Position numbers and translations under genes: made by a program. The notes under the pieces were generated by a model, which was not told the DNA's origin, did not search any database, and saw nothing but the letters and a program-made list of their open reading frames with translations. From Lachnospiraceae bacterium (GTDB taxonomy: Bacteria > Bacillota > Clostridia > Lachnospirales > Lachnospiraceae): a DNA stretch of 64,000 bases. This document shows positions 26,901 to 36,435 of this stretch, one piece after another (within the stretch, counting starts at the first letter, position 1; the number at the start of each line of letters is the position of its first letter). The DNA lies in the NCBI GenBank assembly GCA_017462755.1, contig JAFTQM010000038.1, positions 61,468-125,467 on the forward strand, given 5' to 3'.

Positions 26901-27391
26901 AAAAAGAAGAAGCGATTGCAGATTATGAGGCTGCGGTACGGATGCAGCTGGCAATGCATGGTCTGGTCAATGCGGATACCGGAGTGATTGTCAGTATGGA
27001 CCGGCACTTTTACGATGCGGCAGGTGGTCTGGCAGCAGGTGTAAAATCGGCGGTTGTACCGGTGGAAACCGGAAAAACAGGTGCACTGGGCAGTCGTTCT
27101 TTGACGGCTTCCACGGAACGGATGGAGCAGCTTTTGGAAGTCGTAAATGAAAAGCTGCACATACAGTCTGCCGAGGTACAGGAGGGAAACATCGAACCGA
27201 ATCCGTATCGTATGGGACAGGAAAATGCCTGTACCTGGTGTGCATATCGGGGAGCTTGTGGTTTTGATACGGGGATACCGGGATATCATTATCGCAATCT
27301 TTCGAGAATGCGCACAGAGGAAGCATGGGAAAAGCTGATGGAGGAAAAGGATGGAGAAGCTGCGCAAGAAGGAAATAGAACAGAAGGATAA
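23954..27391 (+). CDS. addB: ATP-dependent helicase/nuclease subunit AddB
   Basis: 1145 residues (B. subtilis AddB about 1166). With AddA it resects double-strand breaks for recombination. N-terminal Walker A-like GAAGAGKSW follows the GTG start (SD AAGGAAGG). The C-terminal nuclease region contains RGRIDRIDVCEKDG...VVDYKSG. The iron-sulfur cluster Cys residues are visible as YAECAFAHF (about 775) and CTWCAYRGAC near the end (C-x2-C-x5-C). The stop overlaps addA by 41 bp, so translation is coupled. Confidence 0.95.
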   Translation: MAIQYIFGAAGAGKSWYLYQGLRREAKEHPEKNYLVIVPEQFTLQTQKELVTLMPEQCGIMNIDVLSFLRLAWKVFEETGGNERLVLEDTGKSMIVKKIAQEKQEELRLFRRNVRKQGFLDEIKSVLSEFYQYGIGEEELEQMLTAAKGNAMLEKKLSDLAVFYRGFQDFLADRYITTEGICDLLREKVPESSLIAGCTLCLDGFTGFTPSQYKLLGVLLKYAQDVRVTLTMDASQVFRPQKEHQLFYLSYVTMQHMDELAVQNGQEIAEPVVLQEIGRYGATESLKHLEKQLFRYPFTPYKKEQKDLRLFTHKGLPEEVNWTVTEISQLVRARGYRYRDIAVVAGDLESYAEELKREFDRAGIPCFIDRKKTVLDNPLVTFINAALELAAQDFTYDAVFQYLKSPLSGITPEEGDVFENYVLAVGIRRYRSYCKEWKYRYRTRYAVSLEEINATRQKLLEPLQQFYEVMRSETTVREKVTALYSLLVTQGAERYLEKQAADLQEKEPLRAREYEQIYRLVLELFDRIVGLLGEDVLSLKEFQEILKTGFAEAKVGLIPPGLDQVVAGDIERTRLKDVKVLFFLGVNEGVVPKPVKGGGILSEMDRMVFEEQGIELAPGRRKSAFTAEFYLYLTLTKPTEKLFLSWRRTDASGKALLPSYLIDRVRKLFPLAEVEERQETKLYSCLGTDAGFGYFIRGLQEYIHSDAKAENIYFEELCRLYMTSEKLEGAGAQVLQPETIAAAAFYQKNVQPLSRENARRLYGAQLKGSVSRLERYAECAFAHFLGYGLSLEERREYQIAMPDIGTLYHNALQLYSQKLKEGAYRWHTVEAAVSEQLLKEAIVQAAEEYENGIFSSTKRNEYLLQRMERMLKRTIATVQSQIAAGDFEPAVFEYAFAHADRYLALRGRIDRIDVCEKDGKAYIRVVDYKSGNNLFRLDKLYYGLQLQLSVYLKAALAWARETHTETVVPAGMLYYHIDDPVVEKEEAIADYEAAVRMQLAMHGLVNADTGVIVSMDRHFYDAAGGLAAGVKSAVVPVETGKTGALGSRSLTASTERMEQLLEVVNEKLHIQSAEVQEGNIEPNPYRMGQENACTWCAYRGACGFDTGIPGYHYRNLSRMRTEEAWEKLMEEKDGEAAQEGNRTEG

Positions 27392-30300
27392 GGAACAGGC
27401 GGTATGCGCATCGCAGGCGGTGACCTGGACTCCGGCGCAGAAGCAGGTCATAGAGCTGCGCAACCGTAATATTTTGGTGTCGGCGGCGGCAGGCTCCGGA
27501 AAGACGGCGACGCTAGTAGAGCGAATCATTCGCCGAATTACGGAGGGAGCGACACCGCTGAATGTGGATCAGCTGCTAATTGTAACCTTTACCAAGGCGG
27601 CAGCGGCGGAGATGAAGGAGCGAATCGGAGCGGCATTAGAGAAGCTTCGGGAGGCACAGCCGGAAAATGAGCATCTGCAAAGACAGAGCCTGCTGTTGCA
27701 CAACGCGCAAATCTCTACGATTGACAGCTTTTGTCTTTCGGTAATACAGAATTATTTTCATGAAATAGATTTGGACCCGGTATTCCGTATTGCGGATACG
27801 GACGAGCTTACGCTGCTGGAGCATGAGGTTATGCAGGAGCTGTTAGAGGATGCCTATGAGGAGGGTAGAGAAGAATTTTTGAGCTTTTCGCAGACCTATG
27901 GCGGAAAGCATCAGGACAAAAATCTGGAGAATTATATCCTAAGGCTGTATCATTTTTCGACCAGCTGTGCATGGCCAAAGCGATGGCTGGAAACGATGCA
28001 GCAGGGCTTGCAGGAGGAAGCAAGGCTACAGGATTCGGTATGGCTGTCCCGACTGTTGGAGCGAGTGCATATCATCCTGAAGGATATGCTGGAAATCAAC
28101 CGGCGGGCAAGAGAGCTTTGTCAGGAGTCGGACGGACCGTCCCAGTATCTGGAGGCGTTGCTGGCAGATGCTGCCGGCTTTGAGGAGCTGACCGTAGAGA
28201 AAACCTATCAGGGCTTGTCGGAAGGAATCCGGCAGTTTGCGTTTCAGGCATTGTCACGAAAATCGACGGCTTGTGCGTCGGAGAAAAAGGAGCTGGTCAA
28301 GGCGCTGAGGGACAAAACCAAGGATGCAATGCAGACACTGAAGAAGGATTTTTTCTTCCAAAGCAGTGAGCTGATGCAGGAGGATATGGCAAAGGCAACC
28401 GTGCCGACCGGGGAGCTGATTCGCCTGACATTAGAATTTGCCAGACGATTTGCAGAGAAGAAGGAAGAAAAAAATATTCTGGACTTTTCGGATGTGGAGC
28501 ATTTTGCACTGAACATACTGGCAGAGGAGCAGGATGGCAAGCTGGTCGCAAGAACGGCGGCCAAGGAGCTGCGGCGTCAGTATGCAGAGATAATGATTGA
28601 TGAGTATCAGGATTCCAATGAGGTACAGGAAACGATTCTGCGCAGCATTTCCAGAGAAGAGGACGGGCAGCCGAATATCTTTATGGTAGGAGATGTAAAG
28701 CAGAGTATTTATCGGTTCCGTCTGGCAAAGCCGGAGCTGTTTATGGAAAAGTATCACAGCTACTCGAAGGAGGAAGGACTGTATCAGCGAATTGATTTGC
28801 AGCAGAATTTCCGAAGCCGTAAGGAAGTATTGTATGGCGTAAACGAGTTGTTTTTCCGTATCATGGGTCAAAGCTTCGGAGGTGTGGAATACGATGCAGC
28901 GGCAGCGCTTTATCCGGGACGGGATTATTTTGAGAGGAAGGGCGCGGCAATTGATAATCATTGTGAGCTGATTTGCCTGGAAGAGGACGAGGAGAAGGAA
29001 GCTGTATCGGAGGAATTAGAAGAATATGGTGCCAGAGAGCAGGAGGCACTGTGTACGGCAAGGCTGATACAAAAGCTGATGGCAGAGTTTACCGTAGCGG
29101 GGAAGGAGGGCGCACGTCCCTGCCGTTACGGTGATATTGTCATTCTTTTGAGGACGATGAGCGGTTGGGCAGAGGTCTATGCCAAAATATTGGGTGCGCA
29201 GGGGATTCCGGTAATCGCAGAAACGCAGAGCGGATATTTTGAGGTACTGGAAATCAAGTGGCTGCTCAATTACCTTCGTGTGATAGACAATCCGCGTCAG
29301 GATATTCCGTTGGTAAGCGTACTGCTTTCGCCGTTTGCCGGACTGACGGAGAATGAGCTGGTTGCGGTAAAAACAGAGGCAGAGGAAACGACCTCGATGT
29401 GGGAGTGTATCTGTAACTATTCTGAGCAAGGCAAGGAGGAAGCCTTAAAGGAAAAGCTTCGGGTATTTTTACGGATTTTGCAGCAGCTTCGCGGACGTAC
29501 CCGCATTGTGCCGGTATCCGAGCTTTTGGAGGAGATTTATGCGCTGACAGGCTATGACAGCTATGTGGCGGCGATGCCGGCGGGAGAGCAGCGCTATCAG
29601 AATCTGCGCGCCTTTGCAGGACGGGCGGCAGCCTTTGAAAAGAGCAGCTACCGGGGCTTGTTTCAATTTATCCGATATGTGGAGCGCTTAATAAAATACG
29701 ATATTGATTCCGGAGAAGCAGCGACCGGAGCGGAGCAGGAAAATGCAGTGCGTATTATGAGTATTCACAAAAGTAAGGGTCTGGAATTTCCGGTAGTCAT
29801 TGCCGGTGGTATGACAAAGCGGTTTAACCTGATGGATACCAGAGAACGTGTCATTTTTCATCCTGAATACGGTGTGGCAATGGATTACATTGACGAGGAA
29901 GCCAGAACAAGAGTGGCAACGTTGAAGAAAAAGGTGCTGCAGACGATTATGACGGAGGAAACGTTAGGGGAGGAGCTGCGAATCCTGTATGTAGCACTGA
30001 CCAGAGCTAAGGAAAAGCTCTATTTGACCGGATATGTTAAGGATTATGACAAACGGCAGGAGAAATGGCTGGCGGACCGACCGGAAGCAGGAGGACAGGT
30101 AAGCTATCTGACCTTATCGAAGGCGGGCTGCTATATGGATTTCATCGGTCCGGTCAAGGGATATCTGCGTTATTTCAGAGAACAGCAGGTATATACGTCT
30201 GTGCTTCGCACACAGCAAAAGGAGGAGCAGGAGTCTGCAGGCAGCGGAAGGGAACGGCTGCTAAGGCTTTGTGATGCCGCAGCCCTGCAGGAAACGCCGG

Positions 30301-31064
30301 AGCTTGCAGAGCAAAGGGCTGCCGTGCGAAAAAGCATTGAGGAATATCTGGCATATGAGTATCCTTACGAGAAGGAGCGCCAGCTGCCATTGAAGCTAAG
30401 TGTGTCAGAGCTGAAAAAGCGTGCCTATGGAGAGGATGAATTTGAACCGGTGGTGCTTGCAGGGATTCAGGAAGAAGCAACGGAGGAATCGACAGAACAG
30501 GGACTGGTGCCGGAGTTTTTAAAGCAGCAGGAAACGGTCAAGGGAACGGATCGAGGAACCTTGTATCATCGTTTGTTGGAATGCTTGCCGGTAACATATG
30601 GAAAGAGCTGTGAGGTACTGGAGGGAGAGCTTGCATCCCTGCTTGCACGAGGCAGGCTGACACAGGAGGAGCGTCAGCTGGTTTCGGTAAAAAAGCTTGC
30701 AGGCTTCTATGCCTCCGGTCTGGCAGAGCGGATGGAGCGGGCAGCGGCAGAGGGCAAGCTGTTTCAAGAGCAGGCATTTGTCTTTGGCATTCCGGCGCGG
30801 GAGCTGTATGATGTTACCAGTGAAGAAACGGTTCTGATACAGGGTATCATCGACGTATTCTTTGAAGAGGATGGAGAGCTGGTACTGGTGGATTATAAAA
30901 CCGACCGTCTTACGGAGCATCCGGAGGAAACCCTGCTCAGACGATATGCGTTACAGCTTCGGCTCTATAAGAGAGCATTGGAGCAAATCACCGGAAAAAG
31001 AGTAAAGGAAATGCTGTTGTACTCCTTTGCACTGCAAAAAACGGTAAAAGTAGACGAGGAATGA
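27351..31064 (+). CDS. addA: ATP-dependent helicase/nuclease subunit AddA
   Basis: 1237 residues, UvrD-type superfamily 1 helicase with a RecB nuclease domain. Motif I VSAAAGSGKTATLVERI (about 46-62), motif II MIDEYQDSNEVQ, motif III VGDVKQSIYRFR, motif VI region RILYVALTRAKEKLY, and C-terminal nuclease GIIDVFFEEDG...LVLVDYKTDR are all intact. SD GGAGGAAAAGG precedes the ATG, within addB. It acts in recombination repair and, with Chi-like sequences, in limiting resection. Confidence 0.95.
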   Translation: MEKLRKKEIEQKDKEQAVCASQAVTWTPAQKQVIELRNRNILVSAAAGSGKTATLVERIIRRITEGATPLNVDQLLIVTFTKAAAAEMKERIGAALEKLREAQPENEHLQRQSLLLHNAQISTIDSFCLSVIQNYFHEIDLDPVFRIADTDELTLLEHEVMQELLEDAYEEGREEFLSFSQTYGGKHQDKNLENYILRLYHFSTSCAWPKRWLETMQQGLQEEARLQDSVWLSRLLERVHIILKDMLEINRRARELCQESDGPSQYLEALLADAAGFEELTVEKTYQGLSEGIRQFAFQALSRKSTACASEKKELVKALRDKTKDAMQTLKKDFFFQSSELMQEDMAKATVPTGELIRLTLEFARRFAEKKEEKNILDFSDVEHFALNILAEEQDGKLVARTAAKELRRQYAEIMIDEYQDSNEVQETILRSISREEDGQPNIFMVGDVKQSIYRFRLAKPELFMEKYHSYSKEEGLYQRIDLQQNFRSRKEVLYGVNELFFRIMGQSFGGVEYDAAAALYPGRDYFERKGAAIDNHCELICLEEDEEKEAVSEELEEYGAREQEALCTARLIQKLMAEFTVAGKEGARPCRYGDIVILLRTMSGWAEVYAKILGAQGIPVIAETQSGYFEVLEIKWLLNYLRVIDNPRQDIPLVSVLLSPFAGLTENELVAVKTEAEETTSMWECICNYSEQGKEEALKEKLRVFLRILQQLRGRTRIVPVSELLEEIYALTGYDSYVAAMPAGEQRYQNLRAFAGRAAAFEKSSYRGLFQFIRYVERLIKYDIDSGEAATGAEQENAVRIMSIHKSKGLEFPVVIAGGMTKRFNLMDTRERVIFHPEYGVAMDYIDEEARTRVATLKKKVLQTIMTEETLGEELRILYVALTRAKEKLYLTGYVKDYDKRQEKWLADRPEAGGQVSYLTLSKAGCYMDFIGPVKGYLRYFREQQVYTSVLRTQQKEEQESAGSGRERLLRLCDAAALQETPELAEQRAAVRKSIEEYLAYEYPYEKERQLPLKLSVSELKKRAYGEDEFEPVVLAGIQEEATEESTEQGLVPEFLKQQETVKGTDRGTLYHRLLECLPVTYGKSCEVLEGELASLLARGRLTQEERQLVSVKKLAGFYASGLAERMERAAAEGKLFQEQAFVFGIPARELYDVTSEETVLIQGIIDVFFEEDGELVLVDYKTDRLTEHPEETLLRRYALQLRLYKRALEQITGKRVKEMLLYSFALQKTVKVDEE

Positions 31065-31151
31065 AAAAATGCTTGCAGTCTGTGATTAATTTCAGTAAAA
31101 TTGGTAATGCTTATAGTCGTAGCTGATTGGAGGCACAGACTGGAGGCAGAT

Positions 31152-31355
31152 ATGGGGAAAAAAGCGAAGCTCCCGATTGATATTAGCAAAATTAAACCGG
31201 AAGATAAAATTAAGTATGAAATGGCAAAGGAACTAGGTCTTTATGAACAGGTAATTCAGTATGGCTGGGGTTCTTTATCTGCGAAGCAGACAGGGAAAAT
31301 CGGAGGAATGATTGCCGGTAAGAGAAAGGGACAGAACGCGAAGAAAGAAACGTAA
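31152..31355 (+). CDS. SspF-like small acid-soluble spore protein
   Basis: 67 residues from ATG 31152 (SD TGGAGGCAG). IKYEMAKELGLYEQVIQYG then GWGSLSAKQTGKIGGMIAGK follows the alpha/beta SASP pattern (K-Y-E-x-A-x-E-L-G ... G-x-L-x-x-x-x-x-G-x-x-G-G), closest in spacing to SspF of B. subtilis (KYELAKDLGFYDTV...GGWG). These bind and protect spore DNA and are cleaved at E-x-A by GPR, here YEMAK. It is the main sporulation marker in the window. No clear forespore (sigma G) promoter was identified. Confidence 0.75.
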   Translation: MGKKAKLPIDISKIKPEDKIKYEMAKELGLYEQVIQYGWGSLSAKQTGKIGGMIAGKRKGQNAKKET

Positions 31356-31376
31356 TACAGAGGTGAGGGAAAAAGT

Positions 31377-32363
31377 ATGAGGAAGAGATTAGTATTTATC
31401 TACAATCCGAATGCGGGAAAGGCACGTTTGAAAAGCAAGCTGGCAGATGTGATACGGATTTTTGCAGAGCATGATTATGAAGTAGTAGCAGTACCGACCT
31501 TTAAGCATGGAGATGCGACAGACTATGCCAGGGAATATGCATTGGAGGGGGGCTGCGAGCGCATTGTATGCAGCGGTGGTGACGGTACACTCAATGAGGT
31601 TGCGACCGGAGTATGCATGGCCGGAGTCCGGGTACCGATTGGATTTATTCCGGCGGGAACCACGAACGATTTCAGCTATAGCCTGAAAATACCAAAGAAT
31701 ATTTTTAAGGCGGCAGAGATGGCTGCCACCCAGCAGCCGGTTCCGAGTGATATCGGAGAAATCAACGGAGAGTTTTTTACATATACGGCAGCCTTTGGGT
31801 TGTTTACGGATGTATCCTACGATACACCGCAGAATTTTAAGAATGTGTTAGGAAGAATGGCGTACTTGCTCAGTGGTGCGAGTAAGCTTTATAATATCAA
31901 GTCGTATCATTTGACAGTAGAGTATATGGAGCAGCAGGTACAGCCGGAGGAAGGCAGCGAGACGGCTACAGAGATGGCTGTGGCAGAGGCAGACGCTGTG
32001 GCGGAAGCAGAACCGAAGCGCTCGGTAGTTTACGGAGAATTTATTTACGGAATGATTGCCAATTCGGATTCCGTCGGTGGCTTTAAGGGAATTACCGGTA
32101 AGGGCGTCCGGTTTGATGATGGTGTGTTTGAGATGATTTTGATTCGCAAGCCGCATAACATTTTAGAGATGACCAATATCGTGAACGAGCTGCTGAACAA
32201 GAAGCTGAACAGTGACAATATTGTTTATGCAAAAGTAAATTACGTTCGGCTGCAGTCGGAGGAGGATTTGCCGTGGTCGTTGGATGGTGAATTTGGCGGC
32301 AATATGCCGCGGGCAGAGATACATATACGCAAGCAGGCGGTGGATTATATTCGCCTGCCGTAG
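31377..32363 (+). CDS. YegS/BmrU-type lipid kinase
   Basis: 328 residues of the diacylglycerol kinase catalytic family: FIYNPNAGKAR at the N-terminus, VCSGGDGTLNEVATG (nucleotide-binding GGDGT) and FIPAGTTNDFSYSL. It has an unusual Glu/Ala-rich insert of about 30 residues near 185-215 between two conserved blocks, absent from typical members; it looks like a flexible surface loop. Phosphorylates a lipid such as diacylglycerol at the membrane. SD GAGGTGAGGGA. It follows the SspF-like gene by 21 bp. Confidence 0.87.
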   Translation: MRKRLVFIYNPNAGKARLKSKLADVIRIFAEHDYEVVAVPTFKHGDATDYAREYALEGGCERIVCSGGDGTLNEVATGVCMAGVRVPIGFIPAGTTNDFSYSLKIPKNIFKAAEMAATQQPVPSDIGEINGEFFTYTAAFGLFTDVSYDTPQNFKNVLGRMAYLLSGASKLYNIKSYHLTVEYMEQQVQPEEGSETATEMAVAEADAVAEAEPKRSVVYGEFIYGMIANSDSVGGFKGITGKGVRFDDGVFEMILIRKPHNILEMTNIVNELLNKKLNSDNIVYAKVNYVRLQSEEDLPWSLDGEFGGNMPRAEIHIRKQAVDYIRLP

Positions 32364-32409
32364 CGGGAAAAAGAGAGCAATATTTAGCAAGCAGCGAGCG
32401 GCATTTCGG

Positions 32410-32438
32410 TTGACACTAAGGTCGATAATTGGTATGAT
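32410..32438 (+). promoter_or_regulatory. Promoter of xylB
   Basis: TTGACA (32410-32415), 17-bp spacer, TATGAT (32433-32438), 36 bp before the ATG. Gives xylB its own transcript start. Confidence 0.75.
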
Positions 32439-32474
32439 TATAATGATTTTTATGAATAATGGAGGGTATTCGAT

Positions 32475-33947
32475 ATGTATTATGCAGGTGTGGATTTAGG
32501 TACCTCTTCCGTAAAGTTAGTGTTGATGGAGGAGACAGGTGAAATTAAGAATATTGTAACGAAGGAATATCCGCTTTCCTTCCCGAAGCCGGGTTGGTCG
32601 GAGCAGAGTCCGGAGGACTGGTACAGCCAGTTTGTAGCAGGTATGAAGGAGCTGCTTGCGGATGTAGACCATAGTCAGGTAGAGGGCATCAGCTTCGGTG
32701 GTCAGATGCACGGTCTCGTGATTCTGGACAAGGAGGACAAGGTACTTCGTCCGGCAATTCTGTGGAATGACGGACGTACACAGGAGGAGTGCGATTATTT
32801 AAACAATACCATCGGTCGTGAGAAGATTTCTGCGTATACCGCAAACATGGCACTGACCGGTTTTACCGCGCCAAAGCTTCTGTGGGTAAAGAAGCATGAG
32901 CCTGAGATTTTTGAAAAGATTGAGAAGATTATGCTGCCGAAGGACTATCTGGCATATCGTCTGTCCGGTGTACACTGTACTGACGTGTCGGATGCTTCCG
33001 GTATGCTGTTGTTTGATGTAAAGAATAAGTGCTGGTCCGATGAGATGATTGAAATTGTCGGCATCAAGAAGGAGCAGTTAGCTAAGATTTTTGAATCCTA
33101 TGAGGTAGTAGGTACATTGACAAAGGAAGCTGCAGCGGAGCTTGATTTGCCGGAGACCGTAAAGGTTATCGCAGGTGCCGGTGACAATGCAGCAGGCGCG
33201 GTAGGTACCGGTACATTGGAGCATGGTATGTGCAGTGTTTCGTTGGGAACCTCCGGTACGGTATTTATTGCAACGGATGAGTTCGCAGTAGATGATGAGA
33301 ACGCGATGCATTCCTTCGCGCATGCAAACGGCAAGTATCATTTCCTTGGCTGTATGCTTTCTGCGGCATCTGCAAATAAGTGGTGGATGGACGACATCAT
33401 CGGAACCAAGGATTATCCGAAGGAACAGGAGGGCATCAATAAGCTCGGTGAGAATCCGGTATTCTTCCTGCCATACTTAATGGGTGAGCGTACCCCGCAC
33501 AACAATCCAAATGCGAGAGGTACTTTCGTTGGTATGACGATGGATACGACCCGTGCGGATATGACCGAGGCAGTGCTTGAGGGTGTTACCTTTGCGCTTC
33601 GTGACGCGTTAGAAATCGCTCGTTCCTTTGGTGTAAAGATTGAGCGTGTGCGCTTAAACGGTGGTGGAGCAAAGAGTCCGTTATGGTGCAAGATTGTAGC
33701 TAACATTATGAATGTAAAGGTAGACAAGATTAACAGTGCAGAGGGTCCGGGCTTTGGTGCAGCGATTCTTGCGGCCGTAGGCTGTGGCAAGTTTGCATCC
33801 GTAGAAGAGGCTGCTGCAAAGTTGATTAAGGTAGTAGATACCACCGAGCAGGATCCGGAGCTGGTAGCAAAGTATGAAAAGAAGTATCAGGTATTCCGTC
33901 AGATCTACCCGGCATTGAAGCCTGTATACGAAGAAATTGTGAAGTAA
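32475..33947 (+). CDS. xylB: Xylulokinase
   Basis: 490 residues, FGGY kinase family. YYAGVDLGTSSVKLVLM (phosphate loop), GGQMHGLVILD, LWNDGRTQEECDYL, and the C-terminal ATP-binding GAGDNAAGAVGTG and LNGGGAKSPLWCKIVANI. Phosphorylates D-xylulose to the pentose phosphate pathway. No xylA or xylose transporter is adjacent. SD TGGAGGG. The tex gene starts 10 bp after its stop and may be cotranscribed. Confidence 0.92.
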   Translation: MYYAGVDLGTSSVKLVLMEETGEIKNIVTKEYPLSFPKPGWSEQSPEDWYSQFVAGMKELLADVDHSQVEGISFGGQMHGLVILDKEDKVLRPAILWNDGRTQEECDYLNNTIGREKISAYTANMALTGFTAPKLLWVKKHEPEIFEKIEKIMLPKDYLAYRLSGVHCTDVSDASGMLLFDVKNKCWSDEMIEIVGIKKEQLAKIFESYEVVGTLTKEAAAELDLPETVKVIAGAGDNAAGAVGTGTLEHGMCSVSLGTSGTVFIATDEFAVDDENAMHSFAHANGKYHFLGCMLSAASANKWWMDDIIGTKDYPKEQEGINKLGENPVFFLPYLMGERTPHNNPNARGTFVGMTMDTTRADMTEAVLEGVTFALRDALEIARSFGVKIERVRLNGGGAKSPLWCKIVANIMNVKVDKINSAEGPGFGAAILAAVGCGKFASVEEAAAKLIKVVDTTEQDPELVAKYEKKYQVFRQIYPALKPVYEEIVK

Positions 33948-33957
33948 GAGGTAATAC

Positions 33958-36363
33958 ATGGATATTTTAGAGCGTTTAAAAGAGGAACTTGGAGTTAAGA
34001 AAGAGCAGATTAAGGCAGCAGTCGATTTAATTGATGAAGGGAAGACGATTCCGTTTATTGCCAGATACCGGAAGGAGGTTACCGGAGGCTTAAACGATGA
34101 GGTACTGCGTAACCTGTCAGAGCGTCTGATTTATTTGAGGAATCTCGAAGAAAAGAAGGAGCAGGTACTTTCCAGCATCGAGGAGCAGGGTAAGCTGACC
34201 GACGAGTTGAAGGCTGCGATTTTAGCAGCCGAAACAATGGTAGTTGTTGAGGACTTGTACCGTCCGTATCGTCCAAAGCGCAGAACCCGTGCGACAGTTG
34301 CAAAGGAAAAGGGCTTAGATCCACTCGCAGAGCTGATTATGGCACAGGAGCTGACTGTACCGGCATTAGAGGCTGCAAAGGATTTTATCAATCCGGAGAA
34401 GGAAGTAGCAACCGCAGAAGAGGCCTTACAGGGCGCGATGGATATTTTGGCAGAATGTGTTTCGGATGAGGCGGATTATCGTATTTTCATTCGTAAGCTG
34501 ACCTTTGACGAAGGAAGCATCAGCTCGGCTGCAAAGGATGAAAAGGCAGAATCTGTTTATGAAATGTACTATGCGTTTGAAGAGAAGCTAATCAAATTAG
34601 CCGGACATCGTGTGCTTGCGCTGAATCGAGGTGAAGCAGAAAAGTTTCTGACCGTAAAAATCAATGCTCCGAAGGACCGTATTTTAACGTATCTGGAAAA
34701 GCAGGTCATCAAGAAAAACAATCCGAATACCTCCGAGGTGCTTTCGGCAGTGGTGGCAGACAGCTACGACCGTCTGATTGCTCCGGCAATTGAGCGTGAA
34801 ATCCGCAACGATTTGACGGAAAAAGCAGAGGATGGAGCAATCAAGGTATTTGGTAAGAATTTGGGACAGCTTTTGATGCAGCCGCCAATCACAGGACAGG
34901 TAGTGCTTGGTTGGGATCCGGGTCTGCGTACCGGTTGTAAATTAGCTGTTGTAGATTCTACCGGTAAGGTATTGGATACGGATGTAGTTTTTTTGGCATC
35001 TTCCAAGGCGAAGGTAGAAGAAGGAAAGCGCATTATTAAGAAACTGATTGAAAAATATAAGGTTACTTTGATTTCGGTGGGAAATGGTACGGCGTCCAGA
35101 GAGTCAGAACAGTTGATTGTAGAATTGCTGAAAGAGATTGATGCACCGGTACAGTATGTGATTGTCAGTGAGGCAGGTGCTTCGGTTTATTCCGCAAGTA
35201 AGCTGGCAACGGAGGAATTCCCGGATTTTGATGTGGCGCAGAGAAGTGCAGCTTCGATTGCAAGAAGATTGCAGGATCCGTTAGCTGAGTTGGTAAAAAT
35301 TGAACCGAAAGCGATCGGTGTCGGACAGTATCAGCACGATATGAACCAGAAGAAGTTAAGCGAGGCACTGACCGGTGTGGTAGAGGATTGTGTAAACAAG
35401 GTTGGTGTCGATTTGAATACGGCATCGGCATCCTTGCTTGAGTATATTTCCGGTATTTCGAAGGTGATTGCGAAGAATATCGTGACCTACCGTGAGGAGA
35501 ACGGAAAGTTCCGTACCAGACAGCAGTTACTTAAGGTGCCGAAGCTCGGACCGAAGGCATTCGAGCAGTGTGCCGGTTTCCTGCGTATCAATGACGGTAC
35601 GAATCCGTTGGATGCGACCAGTGTGCATCCGGAGTCCTATGAGGCAACGGAGAAGCTGCTCGCGAAGCTGAATTTTACGACGGCTGACATCAAGAAGGTG
35701 CAGGCGGAGAGTAAGGCAGCGAGCGAAAAGGCAGCAGAGGAAGCGAAGGCTGCAAAGCAGGCAGCAGAAAAGCAGGCAAGAAAAGAGAAGTATAGCAAGA
35801 AGGAAAAGCAGGTTCAGCTGCGCAATACCAATACGGCGATGGGACAGCTTTTGTTAAAGGCAATGGGCAATGGCATTCCGGCACCGCAGGCAGAGGGAAA
35901 AGCTGCTTCGGCAAAGCCTGCTGCTGCAAGTACAGCAGGTAGCGGAACGGATACAAGTGCAGGGCTTTCGCGCCTTAGCACCATGATTAAGGATAAGAAG
36001 GCACTGGCGGCAGAGCTTGGCATCGGCGAGATGACGCTGACCGATATTATTCGTGAATTAGAGAAGCCGGGACGTGACCCGCGTGAAGAGATGCCAAAGC
36101 CGATTCTTCGTACCGATGTACTGGAAATGAAGGATTTGAGCGAGGGTATGATACTCAAGGGAACCGTGCGGAATGTTATCGACTTTGGTGCATTCGTGGA
36201 TATCGGTGTACATCAGGACGGTTTGGTGCATATCTCGCAGATGGCAAAGGGACGCTTCGTAAAGCATCCGCTTGATGTGGTAAGCGTCGGTGACATCGTA
36301 GAGGTAAAGGTTATGAGCGTGGATGTGGCGAAGAAGCGCATTCAGCTGACAATGATATTGTAG
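33958..36363 (+). CDS. tex: Tex-family RNA-binding/transcription accessory protein
   Basis: 801 residues. N-terminal helical Tex region (GKTIPFIARYRKEVTGGLND), YqgF-type domain (VLGWDPGLRTGCKLAVVD), helix-hairpin-helix (NTASASLLEYISGISKVIAKNIV) and a C-terminal S1 domain (LKGTVRNVIDFGAFVDIGV). It is about 80 residues longer than usual because of an Ala/Lys-rich insert (about 580-660) between the HhH domains and S1. Tex proteins bind RNA and RNA polymerase. Ends in a bidirectional terminator. Confidence 0.93.
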   Translation: MDILERLKEELGVKKEQIKAAVDLIDEGKTIPFIARYRKEVTGGLNDEVLRNLSERLIYLRNLEEKKEQVLSSIEEQGKLTDELKAAILAAETMVVVEDLYRPYRPKRRTRATVAKEKGLDPLAELIMAQELTVPALEAAKDFINPEKEVATAEEALQGAMDILAECVSDEADYRIFIRKLTFDEGSISSAAKDEKAESVYEMYYAFEEKLIKLAGHRVLALNRGEAEKFLTVKINAPKDRILTYLEKQVIKKNNPNTSEVLSAVVADSYDRLIAPAIEREIRNDLTEKAEDGAIKVFGKNLGQLLMQPPITGQVVLGWDPGLRTGCKLAVVDSTGKVLDTDVVFLASSKAKVEEGKRIIKKLIEKYKVTLISVGNGTASRESEQLIVELLKEIDAPVQYVIVSEAGASVYSASKLATEEFPDFDVAQRSAASIARRLQDPLAELVKIEPKAIGVGQYQHDMNQKKLSEALTGVVEDCVNKVGVDLNTASASLLEYISGISKVIAKNIVTYREENGKFRTRQQLLKVPKLGPKAFEQCAGFLRINDGTNPLDATSVHPESYEATEKLLAKLNFTTADIKKVQAESKAASEKAAEEAKAAKQAAEKQARKEKYSKKEKQVQLRNTNTAMGQLLLKAMGNGIPAPQAEGKAASAKPAAASTAGSGTDTSAGLSRLSTMIKDKKALAAELGIGEMTLTDIIRELEKPGRDPREEMPKPILRTDVLEMKDLSEGMILKGTVRNVIDFGAFVDIGVHQDGLVHISQMAKGRFVKHPLDVVSVGDIVEVKVMSVDVAKKRIQLTMIL

Positions 36364-36372
36364 AAAATAAGA

Positions 36373-36413
36373 AAAAAAAGCGGTTTGGGAATTTTCACAA
36401 ACCGCTTTTTTTT
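36373..36413. terminator. Bidirectional terminator between tex and the BTAD regulator
   Basis: AAAAAAGCGGTTTG / CAAACCGCTTTTTT stem with a 10-nt loop; A tract on the left and T tract on the right serve both convergent genes. Confidence 0.88.
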
Positions 36414-36435
36414 ATGGAATCATATTGTTTATAAA

